From: Arthrobacter sp. KBS0703
GTDB lineage: Bacteria; Actinomycetota; Actinomycetes; Actinomycetales; Micrococcaceae
Direction of reading: 5' to 3'
Assembly (NCBI RefSeq): GCF_002008315.2
Contig: NZ_MVDG02000001.1
Location: 186,001 to 250,000 of the forward strand
Length of the DNA stretch: 64,000 nucleotides
Position numbers and translations under genes: made by a program. Below the pieces are notes generated by a model. It did not search any database. It was not told the origin of the DNA and worked only from the letters and a program-made list of their open reading frames with translations. Positions 54,664 to 63,881 of the stretch are shown piece after piece (position 1 is the first letter of the stretch; each line of letters begins with the position of its first letter).

Positions 54664-56853
54664 ATGTCTCAGACGCCCCGCACTTACTTGTCCTCATTCC
54701 TGACCTCGGCTGGAGTTGCAGCCCTGGTTGCGGGCGCGCTGTTCGCGCCGCCTGCCTCGGCTGCGGACGATCCGGCCGTGCCGCCCGCGGTGCCGCGCCG
54801 GGCTTCGTCCCCCGCTCCGGTGACCACGGACCAGTTCATCGTTAAGTTCAAGGACGCCGCCGCAAAGGTCCCCGCGGAGCGGGCCAGGGCCTACGGCAAG
54901 GCCGCGGCCAGGCTCGGCGCCCCGGTCAAGGACCTCCGCGCCACCTCGAGCGGAGCCCGGGTGCTCAGGACCGACAAGAAGCTGGGAACCGCTGACGCGG
55001 CGAAGCTCCTGGCCTCGCTGCGGGCCGACCCCGCCGTGGCCTATGCCGAGCCCGACGCCCTGCTCCAGGCCAAGGCCGCCGACCCGAACGATACCTACTT
55101 CGAATTCCAGTGGAACCTGTCCGAACAGCCGGGCGGCATGCGCGTGACCCGGGCCTGGGACGTCACCCGGGGCAGCGGCGAAGTGGTGGCGGTGGTGGAC
55201 ACCGGCATCACCAGCCACGTTGACCTGGACGCCAATGTGCTGCCGGGCTACGACATGATCAACGATCCGGCCAATTCCCGCGACGGGGACGGGCGCGATC
55301 CCAACCCCAACGACGAAGGCGACTGGACCGACATCGGCCAGTGCGCCGACGGTACACCGCAAATGGCTTCGTCATGGCACGGCACCCACGTGGCCGGCAT
55401 CATCGGCGCCGTCGCCGGCAACGCAGAAGGCATCGCCGGGATTGCCCCGCAGGCCAAGATCCTGCCGGTGAGGGTGCTGGGCCCCTGTGGCGGCCGCACC
55501 TCCGACATCGCGGACGCCCTGGTCTGGGCATCGGGCGGCCACGTGGACGGCGTCCCGGACAATCCCAACCCGGCCCGGGTCATCAACCTCAGCCTCGGCG
55601 GCACGGAAGCCTGCTCGCAGGCTTTCCAGGACGCCATCAACACCGCCACCGGCAGGGGAGCGGCCGTGGTGACGGCCGCAGGCAATGAAAGCGTGCAGGC
55701 CGCCTCCTCCAGCCCCGGCAACTGCCAGAACGTCATCAACGTGGCCGCCAGCGGACCTGTCTCTTATACACATCTAGATGTGTATAAGAGACACTCACGG
55801 CCCCGGCGGCGACATGACGCCCCTCCCCGGCGGCACCGCCGACAGCGGCGTCCCGGGCGGCATCCTGTCCACGGGGAACGACGGCCCCACCACGCCCGGG
55901 CCGGAGGCCTACTACTTCGCCGAGGGCACCTCCGCGGCTGCCCCGCACGTATCCGCCGCAGCCGCGCTGCTCATGGCCCAGATGGGCCCGGGCACCACCC
56001 CGCCGCCGTCGAGGCACGCCTCAAGCGCACCGCCCGGCCGGTGCCCGGAGGCTGCCCGGCAGGTTGCGGGCAGGCCTGGCGGACGCCGCCGCCGCGGTGC
56101 TCCACATCACCATGGTGGTGGCCGCCGGTGACATGAACGGCGACGGAAGCCCGACGTCCTGGCCCGCGACAACGGCGGTGTGCTGTGGCTATACCAGGGC
56201 AACGGCCGCGGCGGCTGGCTGGGGCGGATCCAGGCGGGCAACGGCTGGAACGGCATGACTTCGATCGTCGGCGCCGGGGACATGAACGGCGACGGCCGGA
56301 ACGACGTGCTGGCCCGTGACGGGTCCGGCGCACTGTGGCTGTACCAGGGCAACGGCCGCGGCGGCTGGCTGGGGCGGACCCAGGCGGGCAACGGCTGGAA
56401 CGCGATGACCGCCGTTGTCGGTCCCGGCGACATGAACAGCGACGGCCGGAACGACGTGCTGGCCCGCGACACCGCCGGCGTGCTGTGGCTCTACCGGGCA
56501 ACGGCCGCGGCGGCTGGCTGGCACGCGTGAAGGCGGGATCCGGCTGGAACGCGATGACCGCCGTCGTGGGTTCCGGCGACATGAACGGTGACCGGAAAGC
56601 CGACGTCCTGGCCCGCGATACCGACGGCGTGCTCTGGCTCTACCCGGGCAACGGCCGCGGCGGCTGGCAGGCACGGACGAAGGCCGGCACCGGCTGGAAC
56701 ACCATGACCACAATCACCGGCCGCGGCGACTTCAACGGCGACGCCAGGAACGACGTCCTCGCCGTCGACACCGCCGGCGCGCTGTGGCTCTACAAGGGCA
56801 GCGGCAACGGCGGCTGGCTCGGCCGCGTCCAGGCGGGAAGCGGCTGGAACTGA
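54664..56853 (+). pseudogene. Second secreted subtilase with FG-GAP repeats, broken here by an adapter and apparent deletions
   Basis: The reading from the ATG at 54664 has a signal peptide, an I9-like propeptide (DQFIVKFKDAAAKVPAE) and an S8 domain. Catalytic Asp is in VAVVDTGITSHVDLD, His in SSWHGTHVAGIIGA and Ser in AEGTSAAAPHVSAAA. After the adapter at 55757-55793 the frame shifts. It then shifts again near 56005, 56065, 56145 and 56495, each time by one lost base. Following the shifts gives at least four clean FG-GAP repeats ending at 56853. About 17 residues expected before the APGGDM block by comparison with the 49.4-kb paralogue are missing at the adapter. The native gene is probably intact, without the 351-bp modules. 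Confidence 0.8.
55757..55793. other. Nextera mate-pair junction adapter (artefact), final base missing
   Basis: Two head-to-head Tn5 mosaic ends, 37 of 38 bases, lie inside the second subtilase gene. By comparison with the paralogue it replaces about 50 bases of real sequence. Confidence 0.95.
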
Positions 56854-56936
56854 CCCCTTTGGCCGGGCATCTCGACGAGGCGCGGGGCGTGGCCCGGTTG
56901 GCCGAATAGGCACCCGGTTACCGGCTAACAGGAAGC

Positions 56937-56975
56937 CGGACTGCCGTCCACGACGGCGGGCCGGCGTCCGTTTTT
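56937..56975. terminator. Hairpin with T-run between the subtilase and GH3 genes
   Basis: CGGAC (56937-56941) pairs with GTCCG (56966-56970), and inside it GCCGTC pairs with GACGGC (56943-56948 with 56952-56957). TTTTT follows at 56971-56975. It lies between convergent genes; the T-run serves the plus strand. Confidence 0.5.
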
Positions 56976-56986
56976 AGTCCCGCCCG

Positions 56987-58273
56987 TCAGTGCCCGGCCT
57001 TTACCGTCAACACTTTCAGTGCGGCGGCATTGACCTCGGCCGCGAAGGCGGGGTTGCGCTGCGCGAGCTGCAGCACCGCGGAGGACATGACCGGAATGTC
57101 CCGCGGGTTGGCACACAGCAGCATGGTTCCGCCGGCATGGATGAAGCCGGTGGCCCGGGCGCCCTTGGCCCACGGAGCCAGCTGCGCGGCGTTGCACAGG
57201 TCATCGGACAGGATGACCCCGGTGAAGTGGAGGTCTCCCCGAAGCATGGTCCGCATGATCACCGGCGACAGCGGGGCGATGTGCCCGGCGTCGATGCGGG
57301 TGTAATAGGCGCTGGACACCATGACCCAGCGCGCCCCCGCCTGGATGGCCGTCCGGAACGGCGACAGGTACGGATCTGTGCGCGTGGTGACGGTGTCGCG
57401 GACGTTGCGGCTGGTATCCGTGTTGAGGGTGACGCGGCCAAGGCCCGGGAAATGCTTGACCACAGGCGCGACGCCCGCCTGGCGCATGCCCGCAGCGAAG
57501 GCCCCGCCGTGGCTGGAGACCGTCTGCGGCGTGAATCCGTATTCGCGGCCGAAGAAGCCGATGGGCGCATTGTGCGGAGCGAACTGCGCGCTGGGGACGG
57601 TGTCCATGACCGGCGCCAGATTCACGTTGAGCCCGGCGGCGCGCAGCTGGTTTCCCCAGGCACGCGCGTTGGCCTGCAGCACCGCAGGTGCCTGCCTGCC
57701 CTGGGCCACCCCGGTCGGAATCACGGAGAAGCCCGGACCGCCGAGGACCTGGACGAAGCCGCCTTCCTGGTCGGTGGCGACAGCGAGCCGGATGCCCCCG
57801 GTGGTGGCCCTGTCTCTTATACACATCTAGATGTGTATAAGAGACAGCCTATGGACGACGGCGGCCGTGGCGCCGGTTCCCGCGCGGTTGTGCCCCGCCA
57901 GGTACACGCTGCCCACGTGGTACCTGGTGATATCGGACATGGTGTTGATGTCGGCTCCGGTGGCCGGAGCGGCCACCATGAACAGCTGGCCGACGCGCTG
58001 CGGCAGGGTCAGCCGGGCCAACTGCTGCGCGGGTGTCTCTTATACACATCTCGCAGGTGCCGCGGCGGTGGTGGCACGGGCCGGGGGTGTCAAGGCTGCC
58101 GGTGCAGCGGCGGAGGTGAAGAGGGCGGGAGTGACACGGGCGGGAGCGGCGATTTGGGTGCCGGGGGCCCGGCTCGAACGCTGGGCAGTTCCGGACGCGG
58201 GCGGCGGGGCGCACGACGCCAGGGCAAGCAGGAGCGAAGCTCCCAGAACCGAGAGTTTACTTAGGTCACGCAT
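56987..58273 (-). CDS. GH3 (NagZ-like) beta-N-acetylhexosaminidase lipoprotein, interrupted by adapter sequences
   Basis: The start at 58273 gives a lipoprotein signal peptide ending in LALASCAPPP, then a Pro/Ala-rich linker. The first half of the GH3 barrel begins LTLPQRVGQLFMVAAP. After the adapter at 57810-57847 the barrel continues with VATDQEGGFVQVL and the NagZ-type KHFPGLGRVTLNTDTS (catalytic His region). GVILSDDLCNAAQL supplies the nucleophile Asp region. Such enzymes remove N-acetylglucosamine from cell-wall fragments; the extracellular anchor fits wall recycling outside the membrane. Two adapters (58034-58051 and 57810-57847) break the frame, and a few residues are probably missing at each. 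Confidence 0.85.
57810..57847. other. Nextera mate-pair junction adapter (artefact)
   Basis: An exact 38-base head-to-head pair of Tn5 mosaic ends inside the GH3 gene. The coding frames on both sides belong to the same GH3 protein, so the locus is collinear but some native bases are lost. Confidence 0.95.
58034..58051. other. Single Tn5 mosaic-end (Nextera adapter) fragment (artefact)
   Basis: TGTCTCTTATACACATCT, 18 of the 19 mosaic-end bases, lies between the linker and the catalytic domain of the GH3 lipoprotein. It looks like untrimmed adapter read-through. Confidence 0.9.
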
Positions 58274-58341
58274 GGTCACACGGCTTCGCTGGGGCACTCA
58301 TATATCCACCAGCGTACGCCGGTTCCGCCCTGCCCGATTGC

Positions 58342-61300
58342 TTACGTGAAGATGTCCGCGACATACCTTCCGTGGGCGCGTTCCACCTCATCCATCCACA
58401 CGTCGGCGTCCGCCTCAGAGGCGCCGGTGGCCTCCTGGTAGATGTGGGCGCACGTGTCGCGGACCTCCGGCGCCATGTGCTTGCCGTCGCCGCAGACGTA
58501 GACCGTGGCGCCCTGCCGGACCAGCTCCACCACATCGGCGCGGTCCGCCCAGAGCCGGTGCTGGACATACTTCTGCCCGTCTGTGGGTGCGGTGGAAAAG
58601 ACCGGCCGGAGGTCGAGGTTGGCCTCGTCCGCCCATGATGCCAGCTCCGCCTTGTAGAGGAAGTCGGTGTCCGGGGCCCGGCAGCCGAAGAACAGCATGG
58701 ACGGCGCCGGTTTGGTGCCCTCGGATTCGGCCCGCAGCGCCCGGTCCTGGACGAAGCCGCGGAACGGCGCCAGCCCGGTCCCGGCACAGACCATGATGAG
58801 CGGAACCTCCAGGGACTGGGGCGGGTGGAAGGCCGTGTTCGACGGACGCACCGTGACCGCGACCCGTGTCCCGGGCCTGGCGTGGGCGAGGTACGTGGAG
58901 GCGGCACCTTCGAAGACGCCGCGGCCCGACCACGCCGGCGCCTGGATGACGGCGAACGTCAGGGTCACATGGTCCGGGCTCCACAGCGGGGACGAGGAGA
59001 TGGAGTACCGCCGCGGGGCCAGCTGGGTCAGCAGCTGCAGGAACGAGCTGAACGACAGCTTGCACGACGGGTACGTTTCCAGCAGGTCCAGGAGGGAGAC
59101 GCGCTTGTCCAGGATCTCGGCCGCATGGCGCTCGCGGTCCTCCGCCAGCGCCTCAAGCTCCCGGCCCTGGGCGGGATCCTCGGCGACGTCGGCCAGGAAC
59201 TCGAGCTGGGTGCGCGATGCCGGAACCGCCAGTTCGACGTAACTGCTCAGCAGCTCGCCCACGGCCACCGGCATGCCCGTGGGCAGGAACGTGTCACCCT
59301 GCTCCATGCTCAGCAGGACGTGCGAGTCGTAGTCGAGGTTGAAGCGGCTCAGTGCCCGCTGCACCAGGTCGCTGGGGTTCAGCGGCAGCACGGCCAGGTA
59401 GTCGCCCGCCCTGTAGGTCATCCCTTCGGGCAGCGCGATCTCGACGTGCCTTTTGGACTTGGCGCCGGGCTTGGCCATGTCCACCAGTTCCCGGTTCGCC
59501 ACCACAGTGCCGAGGGCCAGCCCGTTCTGCCGCAGCAGCGGCTCCCGGACGTTGCCCACGAACTCAATTTCGAGCTCGGGCTGCGCGGCCGGCGAGACGG
59601 TGCTCTGCCCGAGGGCGCCGTCTACGGCCGGCCAGAATCCCGCGTACCACTCGTCGAAGTCGCCGAAGAAATCGCCGCGGGCGTTGGCCTCGCCCCTCTC
59701 ATAGATCCGCGTGGCACCGGCGGCCTCGAGCCGGGAGTCGATGGCCTTGGGCACCTCCTGGTAGGTCCGGGCCCAGTCCTTGTTGCCGTTGCCGAACACC
59801 GTGTACCGCACCCCGGCGAGGCTGCCCGGCTGCAGGCCCTCGGTCCAGGCCATGAACTTCCGGGCGTTGTCCGGCGGCTGCCCCTCGTAGGAGGACGCCA
59901 CGATGGCGACGAGCCCCGCCGTGGGGAGCCCGCCCGCCGCGTCGTCCAGCGGACCGATGGTGGGGCTGTAGCCCCGCCGCCCGGCGTCGTTGGCGATGCG
60001 CTGCGCGAAGTCCTGGGAGGTTCCCGCATTGGAACCGTAGAGCACGCGGATAGGGACGCCGTTGGCGGCTGCCGCGGCCGCCGTTTCGGCCTGCCGGGCA
60101 AGTTCGACGGCGGGCCCGCCTGGCGCTTCGATCCGGATGTTCCGCCGGCGCACGTTGATGTACAGCCCCTCGGGCTTCATGGTCAGCGTGTGGTGGATCT
60201 TCAGTTCATAGCCGGGATCCGCCGGCGTGATGTCGAAGCGCTGCAGCAGCTTGGCCAGGAACAGCATGGCCTCCTGCAGGGCAAATCCGCGGCCGATGCA
60301 GGAGCGCTGCCCGTTGCCGAAGGGCTTCCAGGCATTGGCCGGGATGTCCGCGGCCCGCTCCGGGGCGAACCGCTCCGGATCGAAGGTCTCGGCGTCCTCG
60401 CCCCATGCCGCCTTGTCCCGGTGCAGCTGCGGGATCAGGACCAGGATGCCCTGCCCCTTGGGGACCTCGTACTTGCCGCCCAGCATCGTGTCCTCGAACG
60501 GGGCGACGTTGAACCCCGGGGCGGTGGGCCACAGCCGGAGCGTTTCCTTGAGGACCTGGTCCAGGTACCCCAGCCGGGGCAGGTGCTCGAACCGGGCGCT
60601 CTCGGTGCCCAGAACCTCGTCCACCTGGGCGCGCGCCTTGGCCAGCACGTTCGGATGGCGCAGCAGTTCGTAGAGCGCAAAGGACAGCAGGCCGCTGGTG
60701 GTCTCGTGCCCGGCCACCAGGAACGTGACCATCTGATAGCGGATGTTTTCCTCGTCCAGCCGCTCGCCGGTCACCGGATCCGCCGCGTTGAGCATGGTGT
60801 CCAGGATGTCCTCGCTGCCCGGCGGACTGGGATTGCGGCGCCGGTCCCTGATCATCTGATCGGCCACCTCGAACATCAGTGCGTTGTCTTCCTCGAGCTG
60901 GTGGCGTTTGCGCACCATGATCTTGTTCTGGACCGGGAGCCTGCGCCCCCGCTGCCCGGATTCGACCAGGGCACGGACCATGGCCCCGACGAAGGGGTGC
61001 AGTTCCTCCCGGTAGAGGCTGTTGAAGCGGTAGCTGAACGAGCACAGGGCAATGGTGTCCAGGGTCAGCCGGGTGGTGTTGTCCGGAACGTCGATCCTGG
61101 TTGTGGGGCCGAGCCGCTCCCACTTGAGGAGCAGCTGCTCGGCGATGTCGTCCATGCCGGCGAACATCCGCTTCAGGGCCGCGGGACCGAACGCGGGCAT
61201 CAGGATGCGGTGCGCCTTTTGCCAGTTGGGCTCTTCTGTCCGTGCGGTGAACAGGCCATCGCCGATGAACTCCCGCACCTCCCTTAGGGATACCCCCAGC

Positions 61301-61518
61301 ACCTTGCCGAAGCGCGACTCGTCGCACACTTCGTTCACGAGTTCCTGGGAGGAAATGGCGATGACGCTGCGGTTGAAGAACTGGATGCGGACAATGGGGC
61401 CGTACCGCTCGGCCACCTCGGCTATTCCCAGGATCCCCTTGCTGGAGTCGATGTCGGGCAGGTTGCCGACCACCGGCTTCGGGGGAGGCTGCGGTATGGG
61501 GACGCTGGGCGAAGTCAT
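58342..61518 (-). CDS. Self-sufficient cytochrome P450-reductase fusion (CYP102/BM3 type)
   Basis: This 1058-residue fusion compares with about 1049 for P450 BM3. The N-terminal P450 domain (about 1-460) has the I-helix VAGHETTSGLL, ExxR in KETLRLWP, and the haem-ligand loop PFGNGQRSCIGRGFA. The FMN domain (about 485-640) begins IRVLYGSNAGTSQDFAQRI. The FAD/NADPH reductase domain (about 660-1058) has RRYSISSSP, VCAGTGLAPFRGFVQDR and a C-terminal YVADIF. The enzyme hydroxylates or epoxidises fatty-acid-like substrates with NADPH and O2 in the cytoplasm. All cofactor motifs are intact. Confidence 0.96.
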   Translation of the reverse strand: MTSPSVPIPQPPPKPVVGNLPDIDSSKGILGIAEVAERYGPIVRIQFFNRSVIAISSQELVNEVCDESRFGKVLGVSLREVREFIGDGLFTARTEEPNWQKAHRILMPAFGPAALKRMFAGMDDIAEQLLLKWERLGPTTRIDVPDNTTRLTLDTIALCSFSYRFNSLYREELHPFVGAMVRALVESGQRGRRLPVQNKIMVRKRHQLEEDNALMFEVADQMIRDRRRNPSPPGSEDILDTMLNAADPVTGERLDEENIRYQMVTFLVAGHETTSGLLSFALYELLRHPNVLAKARAQVDEVLGTESARFEHLPRLGYLDQVLKETLRLWPTAPGFNVAPFEDTMLGGKYEVPKGQGILVLIPQLHRDKAAWGEDAETFDPERFAPERAADIPANAWKPFGNGQRSCIGRGFALQEAMLFLAKLLQRFDITPADPGYELKIHHTLTMKPEGLYINVRRRNIRIEAPGGPAVELARQAETAAAAAANGVPIRVLYGSNAGTSQDFAQRIANDAGRRGYSPTIGPLDDAAGGLPTAGLVAIVASSYEGQPPDNARKFMAWTEGLQPGSLAGVRYTVFGNGNKDWARTYQEVPKAIDSRLEAAGATRIYERGEANARGDFFGDFDEWYAGFWPAVDGALGQSTVSPAAQPELEIEFVGNVREPLLRQNGLALGTVVANRELVDMAKPGAKSKRHVEIALPEGMTYRAGDYLAVLPLNPSDLVQRALSRFNLDYDSHVLLSMEQGDTFLPTGMPVAVGELLSSYVELAVPASRTQLEFLADVAEDPAQGRELEALAEDRERHAAEILDKRVSLLDLLETYPSCKLSFSSFLQLLTQLAPRRYSISSSPLWSPDHVTLTFAVIQAPAWSGRGVFEGAASTYLAHARPGTRVAVTVRPSNTAFHPPQSLEVPLIMVCAGTGLAPFRGFVQDRALRAESEGTKPAPSMLFFGCRAPDTDFLYKAELASWADEANLDLRPVFSTAPTDGQKYVQHRLWADRADVVELVRQGATVYVCGDGKHMAPEVRDTCAHIYQEATGASEADADVWMDEVERAHGRYVADIFT

Positions 61519-61656
61519 GGCCCCTCCTAGGCGATCGCCATTGATGCTGGTGAGCTATTGTTTGCTGTCACCGGGCGAGATTGTCCGGGCTCGACACAGA
61601 TTACTCCGGTCGGAACCCGGGCTCTACGGGGAATTTGTTGGACTGTTGGGGCCTGC

Positions 61657-62367
61657 CTACTTGGACTTCAGCCTGGCGTACACCACATAGTTGTCGTTGA
61701 ACAGGCCGGTTGCCGGGTCATACCCGTCGCACGTGATGAGCCGCACCTCGGGGCCCTTGGTGTTGCCGTACACCTCCAGCGTGGGGAAGTCGCTCTTGCT
61801 GTACGCCGCCGTCTTGATGACTGCGAAGACGGCAATGCTGTGGTCCGCGCGCTGAACTTTGATGTCATCGCCGGCCTTCAGGCCGCGGAGGTCCGCGAAG
61901 ACCCCCGGGCCGCCGCCGGTGGCATTGACGTGGCCCAGGAGCACAGCCGGTCCGGTCCCGCCGGGCGACGGCGAACCGGAGTACCAGCCGGCCGGGGCAC
62001 CGGGCCCGTCGGGCGGCACCTCGAGCGACCTGTTCTTCCGCAGGCCGAGCTTCACCAGCGGCGATTGCACGCCGATAGCCGGAATGGTCAAAGCCACGGG
62101 AAGGGGAACCGGCCGGGCCGGGGCGGTGACTTTCGCTGCCTGGCCGGCAGCCGCCGTCGTGCTTTGCACTGTTGGCAAGGGGGTAGCCGACGCCGGAGTG
62201 GCGGGCTGCGATGCAGCTGCTGGCGGGGACTCGCTGCCGGTTGCCGAGGGGTTCGCGGCCGGGGCAGCGGTTCCGCAGCCGCTCAGGACCAAGCTGCCAA
62301 GGACCAGCAGGGCAGCAGCCACGGATGCGGCACGGTGCCGGTTTCGGTGCTGGGACGGGGCGTTCAT
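61657..62367 (-). CDS. Class F-like sortase with a lipoprotein signal peptide
   Basis: This 236-residue protein has an N-terminal LVLGSLVLSGCGTAAP lipobox, so it is a membrane-tethered lipoprotein. A Pro/Ala/Ser linker leads to the sortase domain (about 95-236). The catalytic His is in AVLLGHVNA, the Cys in VRLITCDGYDPATG, and the conserved C-terminal strand is NYVVYARL. The domain resembles actinobacterial class F sortases. It could anchor LAxTG-type proteins such as the one at 263-868, although those are usually class E substrates. The gene for the neighbouring lipoprotein ends 3 bases upstream of its start, so they form an operon. Confidence 0.88.
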   Translation of the reverse strand: MNAPSQHRNRHRAASVAAALLVLGSLVLSGCGTAAPAANPSATGSESPPAAASQPATPASATPLPTVQSTTAAAGQAAKVTAPARPVPLPVALTIPAIGVQSPLVKLGLRKNRSLEVPPDGPGAPAGWYSGSPSPGGTGPAVLLGHVNATGGGPGVFADLRGLKAGDDIKVQRADHSIAVFAVIKTAAYSKSDFPTLEVYGNTKGPEVRLITCDGYDPATGLFNDNYVVYARLKSK

Positions 62368-62370
62368 GGC

Positions 62371-62970
62371 CTAGTGGTGCTCCGTCCAGCACGCCAGGAT
62401 GGTGGTTGACACCTGGTAGGCGAAGGCCGTGGGCGTCACCTGCTGGGGGCCGACGGCGGCCGGGAGCTTGGTGGCGTTGACGTAGAGGGTGCTGTTGTCC
62501 TTCAGGAAGACGACGGATCCGTCGTTGGTCTGGTAGGCCGGGAACCCCAGGTTGGAGAGGCCTTTGATGGGCGCAGTGTTCCCGATCTTGCCTTCCAGGG
62601 CGTCGAAGTACTTCCGGGCCGAGGCTGGGTCCGGCGATTCCTTCACCGAGATCACCAGGGGGCCGTCGGCGAGGTGGTACGTGCAGGTGTAGGTGCCGTC
62701 CGCCCACTTGCTGATGGTGTGGGGCGCCTCGTTCAGGGCCAGGATCGAGGAAACGTCGTCCTTGGTTTCCGGGCCGCAGATCATCTTTGAGGCCTCCGAC
62801 GGGCCGCTGGCCACGGGGGCGGCTGATGTGCTTTCCGGTGCCGGTGCCGATGGCGCTGTGGAAGCAGCGGAATCGGTGCTGCCTGCCGCGGTCGCGCAGC
62901 CTGACAACAGCAGCGACGCCACGGCCAGCGAGGCCATTGCGGCCCTGGGGTTTTTCATTGCTCTACTCAT
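62371..62970 (-). CDS. Lipoprotein of unknown function, operon partner of the sortase
   Basis: This 199-residue protein has a lipobox in VASLLLSGCATAAG and a Ser/Ala/Pro-rich linker of about 35 residues. The mature domain of about 135 residues has Cys in MICGPETKD, a Tyr-Cys pair in GTYTCTYHL, and ILACWTEHH at the end. The beta-alpha pattern suggests a compact extracytoplasmic domain like those of actinobacterial ligand-binding lipoproteins, but no family is recognised. Its tight spacing to the sortase gene suggests a shared function at the cell surface. Confidence 0.75.
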   Translation of the reverse strand: MSRAMKNPRAAMASLAVASLLLSGCATAAGSTDSAASTAPSAPAPESTSAAPVASGPSEASKMICGPETKDDVSSILALNEAPHTISKWADGTYTCTYHLADGPLVISVKESPDPASARKYFDALEGKIGNTAPIKGLSNLGFPAYQTNDGSVVFLKDNSTLYVNATKLPAAVGPQQVTPTAFAYQVSTTILACWTEHH

Positions 62971-63009
62971 CCTCGCGTTCTGTCCGTCAGCGTGTTTCCG
63001 GTGCGGGGC

Positions 63010-63039
63010 AGATTCCGGCTGCCGCGGCAGCCGGAATCT
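63010..63039 (-). terminator. Hairpin between the CHRD-like and lipoprotein genes
   Basis: AGATTCCGGCTGCC (63010-63023) pairs perfectly with GGCAGCCGGAATCT (63026-63039) over a 2-base loop. It lies about 55 bases past the stop of the minus-strand CHRD-like gene. No T-run follows. Confidence 0.6.
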
Positions 63040-63092
63040 GTGCCCGTCCTAGCCCCTGTTGCCCCGGGGCCTGGCGGTCCCGGGCCCGGCGG

Positions 63093-63881
63093 CTATGCGG
63101 CCTTGCGTCGGCGGACGATGTAGGTTCCGCCCGCAGCGGCGGCCAGCACCAGGCCACCACCCAGGGCGAGGGTTCCGGTGTCGTTGTTCTGCGCGGCCTG
63201 GGCGTTCTGCGGGGTCTGGGCCACGCCAGTATCGGCGCCGCCCACCGGCATGGCCATCTGGCCCTCGACGAGGGTCCCGCAGAGGGCCGGCGAGGTTGCG
63301 GCCAGCGGCAGGCTGGGCACGAGGTCGCTCTTGGCGGCCTGGCCTGCGGCACTCAGGGTTGCGGGATCCAGGCCGTGGACCACCACTGCCGCGGTGCCGT
63401 CGTGCAGGGCGGCTTTGGTCTCGGCGTTCAGTTCGAAGGTGCGGTCGATGGTGTACGCACCGCCCTGGCCGGCGAGCTTGAGGTCGAGTCCGGCGGCAGG
63501 GCTTGTGTCCCCGCTGGTGGAGAGTGTGGTGCCGATCTTGCCGTAGGAGGGGCCGCCTTCGGTGGTGGAGATGACGCCGTCGCCGTTGGTGTCGGCGGCG
63601 GGAGAGGGGCACTGGCCCTTGGCTCCCACGTGGATGTGCTGGACGTGCGGGTACGGGGCGTCCATGAAGGTCGGGGCGAGACCGGAGACTTTGAGGGACA
63701 CGTGGGCCTGGTTGCCGGTGACGTGCACGACGACGGTGCCGGAAGCGGAGCTGCCGTTCAGCTGGCCCAGGGTGGCCTGGTAGGAGTGATCGCCGTCGTG
63801 GGCCATGGCCGGTGCGCTGGACAAGGCCAGGGCGCCGAGAGCGAGCGTGGGAACAGCCATGAATCGCAAAGTCTTGTTCAT
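63093..63881 (-). CDS. Secreted CHRD-like protein with a C-terminal membrane anchor
   Basis: About 262 residues from the ATG at 63881. A signal peptide (MNKTLRFMAVPTLALG, ending APAMA) precedes a CHRD-like beta domain with YQATLGQLNGSSASGTVVVHV and HVQHIHVGAKGQCP. DTNGDGVISTTE follows and resembles a calcium-binding loop. The C terminus has NNDTG, a hydrophobic helix and RRRKAA, like a degenerate sortase signal or a simple anchor. The domain is typical of secreted actinobacterial proteins of unknown role. The class F-like sortase lies 0.7 kb downstream on the same strand. The in-frame extension to 63935 lacks a signal peptide start and is rejected. Confidence 0.75.
   Translation of the reverse strand: MNKTLRFMAVPTLALGALALSSAPAMAHDGDHSYQATLGQLNGSSASGTVVVHVTGNQAHVSLKVSGLAPTFMDAPYPHVQHIHVGAKGQCPSPAADTNGDGVISTTEGGPSYGKIGTTLSTSGDTSPAAGLDLKLAGQGGAYTIDRTFELNAETKAALHDGTAAVVVHGLDPATLSAAGQAAKSDLVPSLPLAATSPALCGTLVEGQMAMPVGGADTGVAQTPQNAQAAQNNDTGTLALGGGLVLAAAAGGTYIVRRRKAA

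Noticed and set aside
54064..56853. True pseudogene decay of the second subtilase and the small gene
   Set aside because: All lesions are single-base losses in G/C runs close to adapter insertions, while codon use stays normal on both sides. Error is the simpler explanation.
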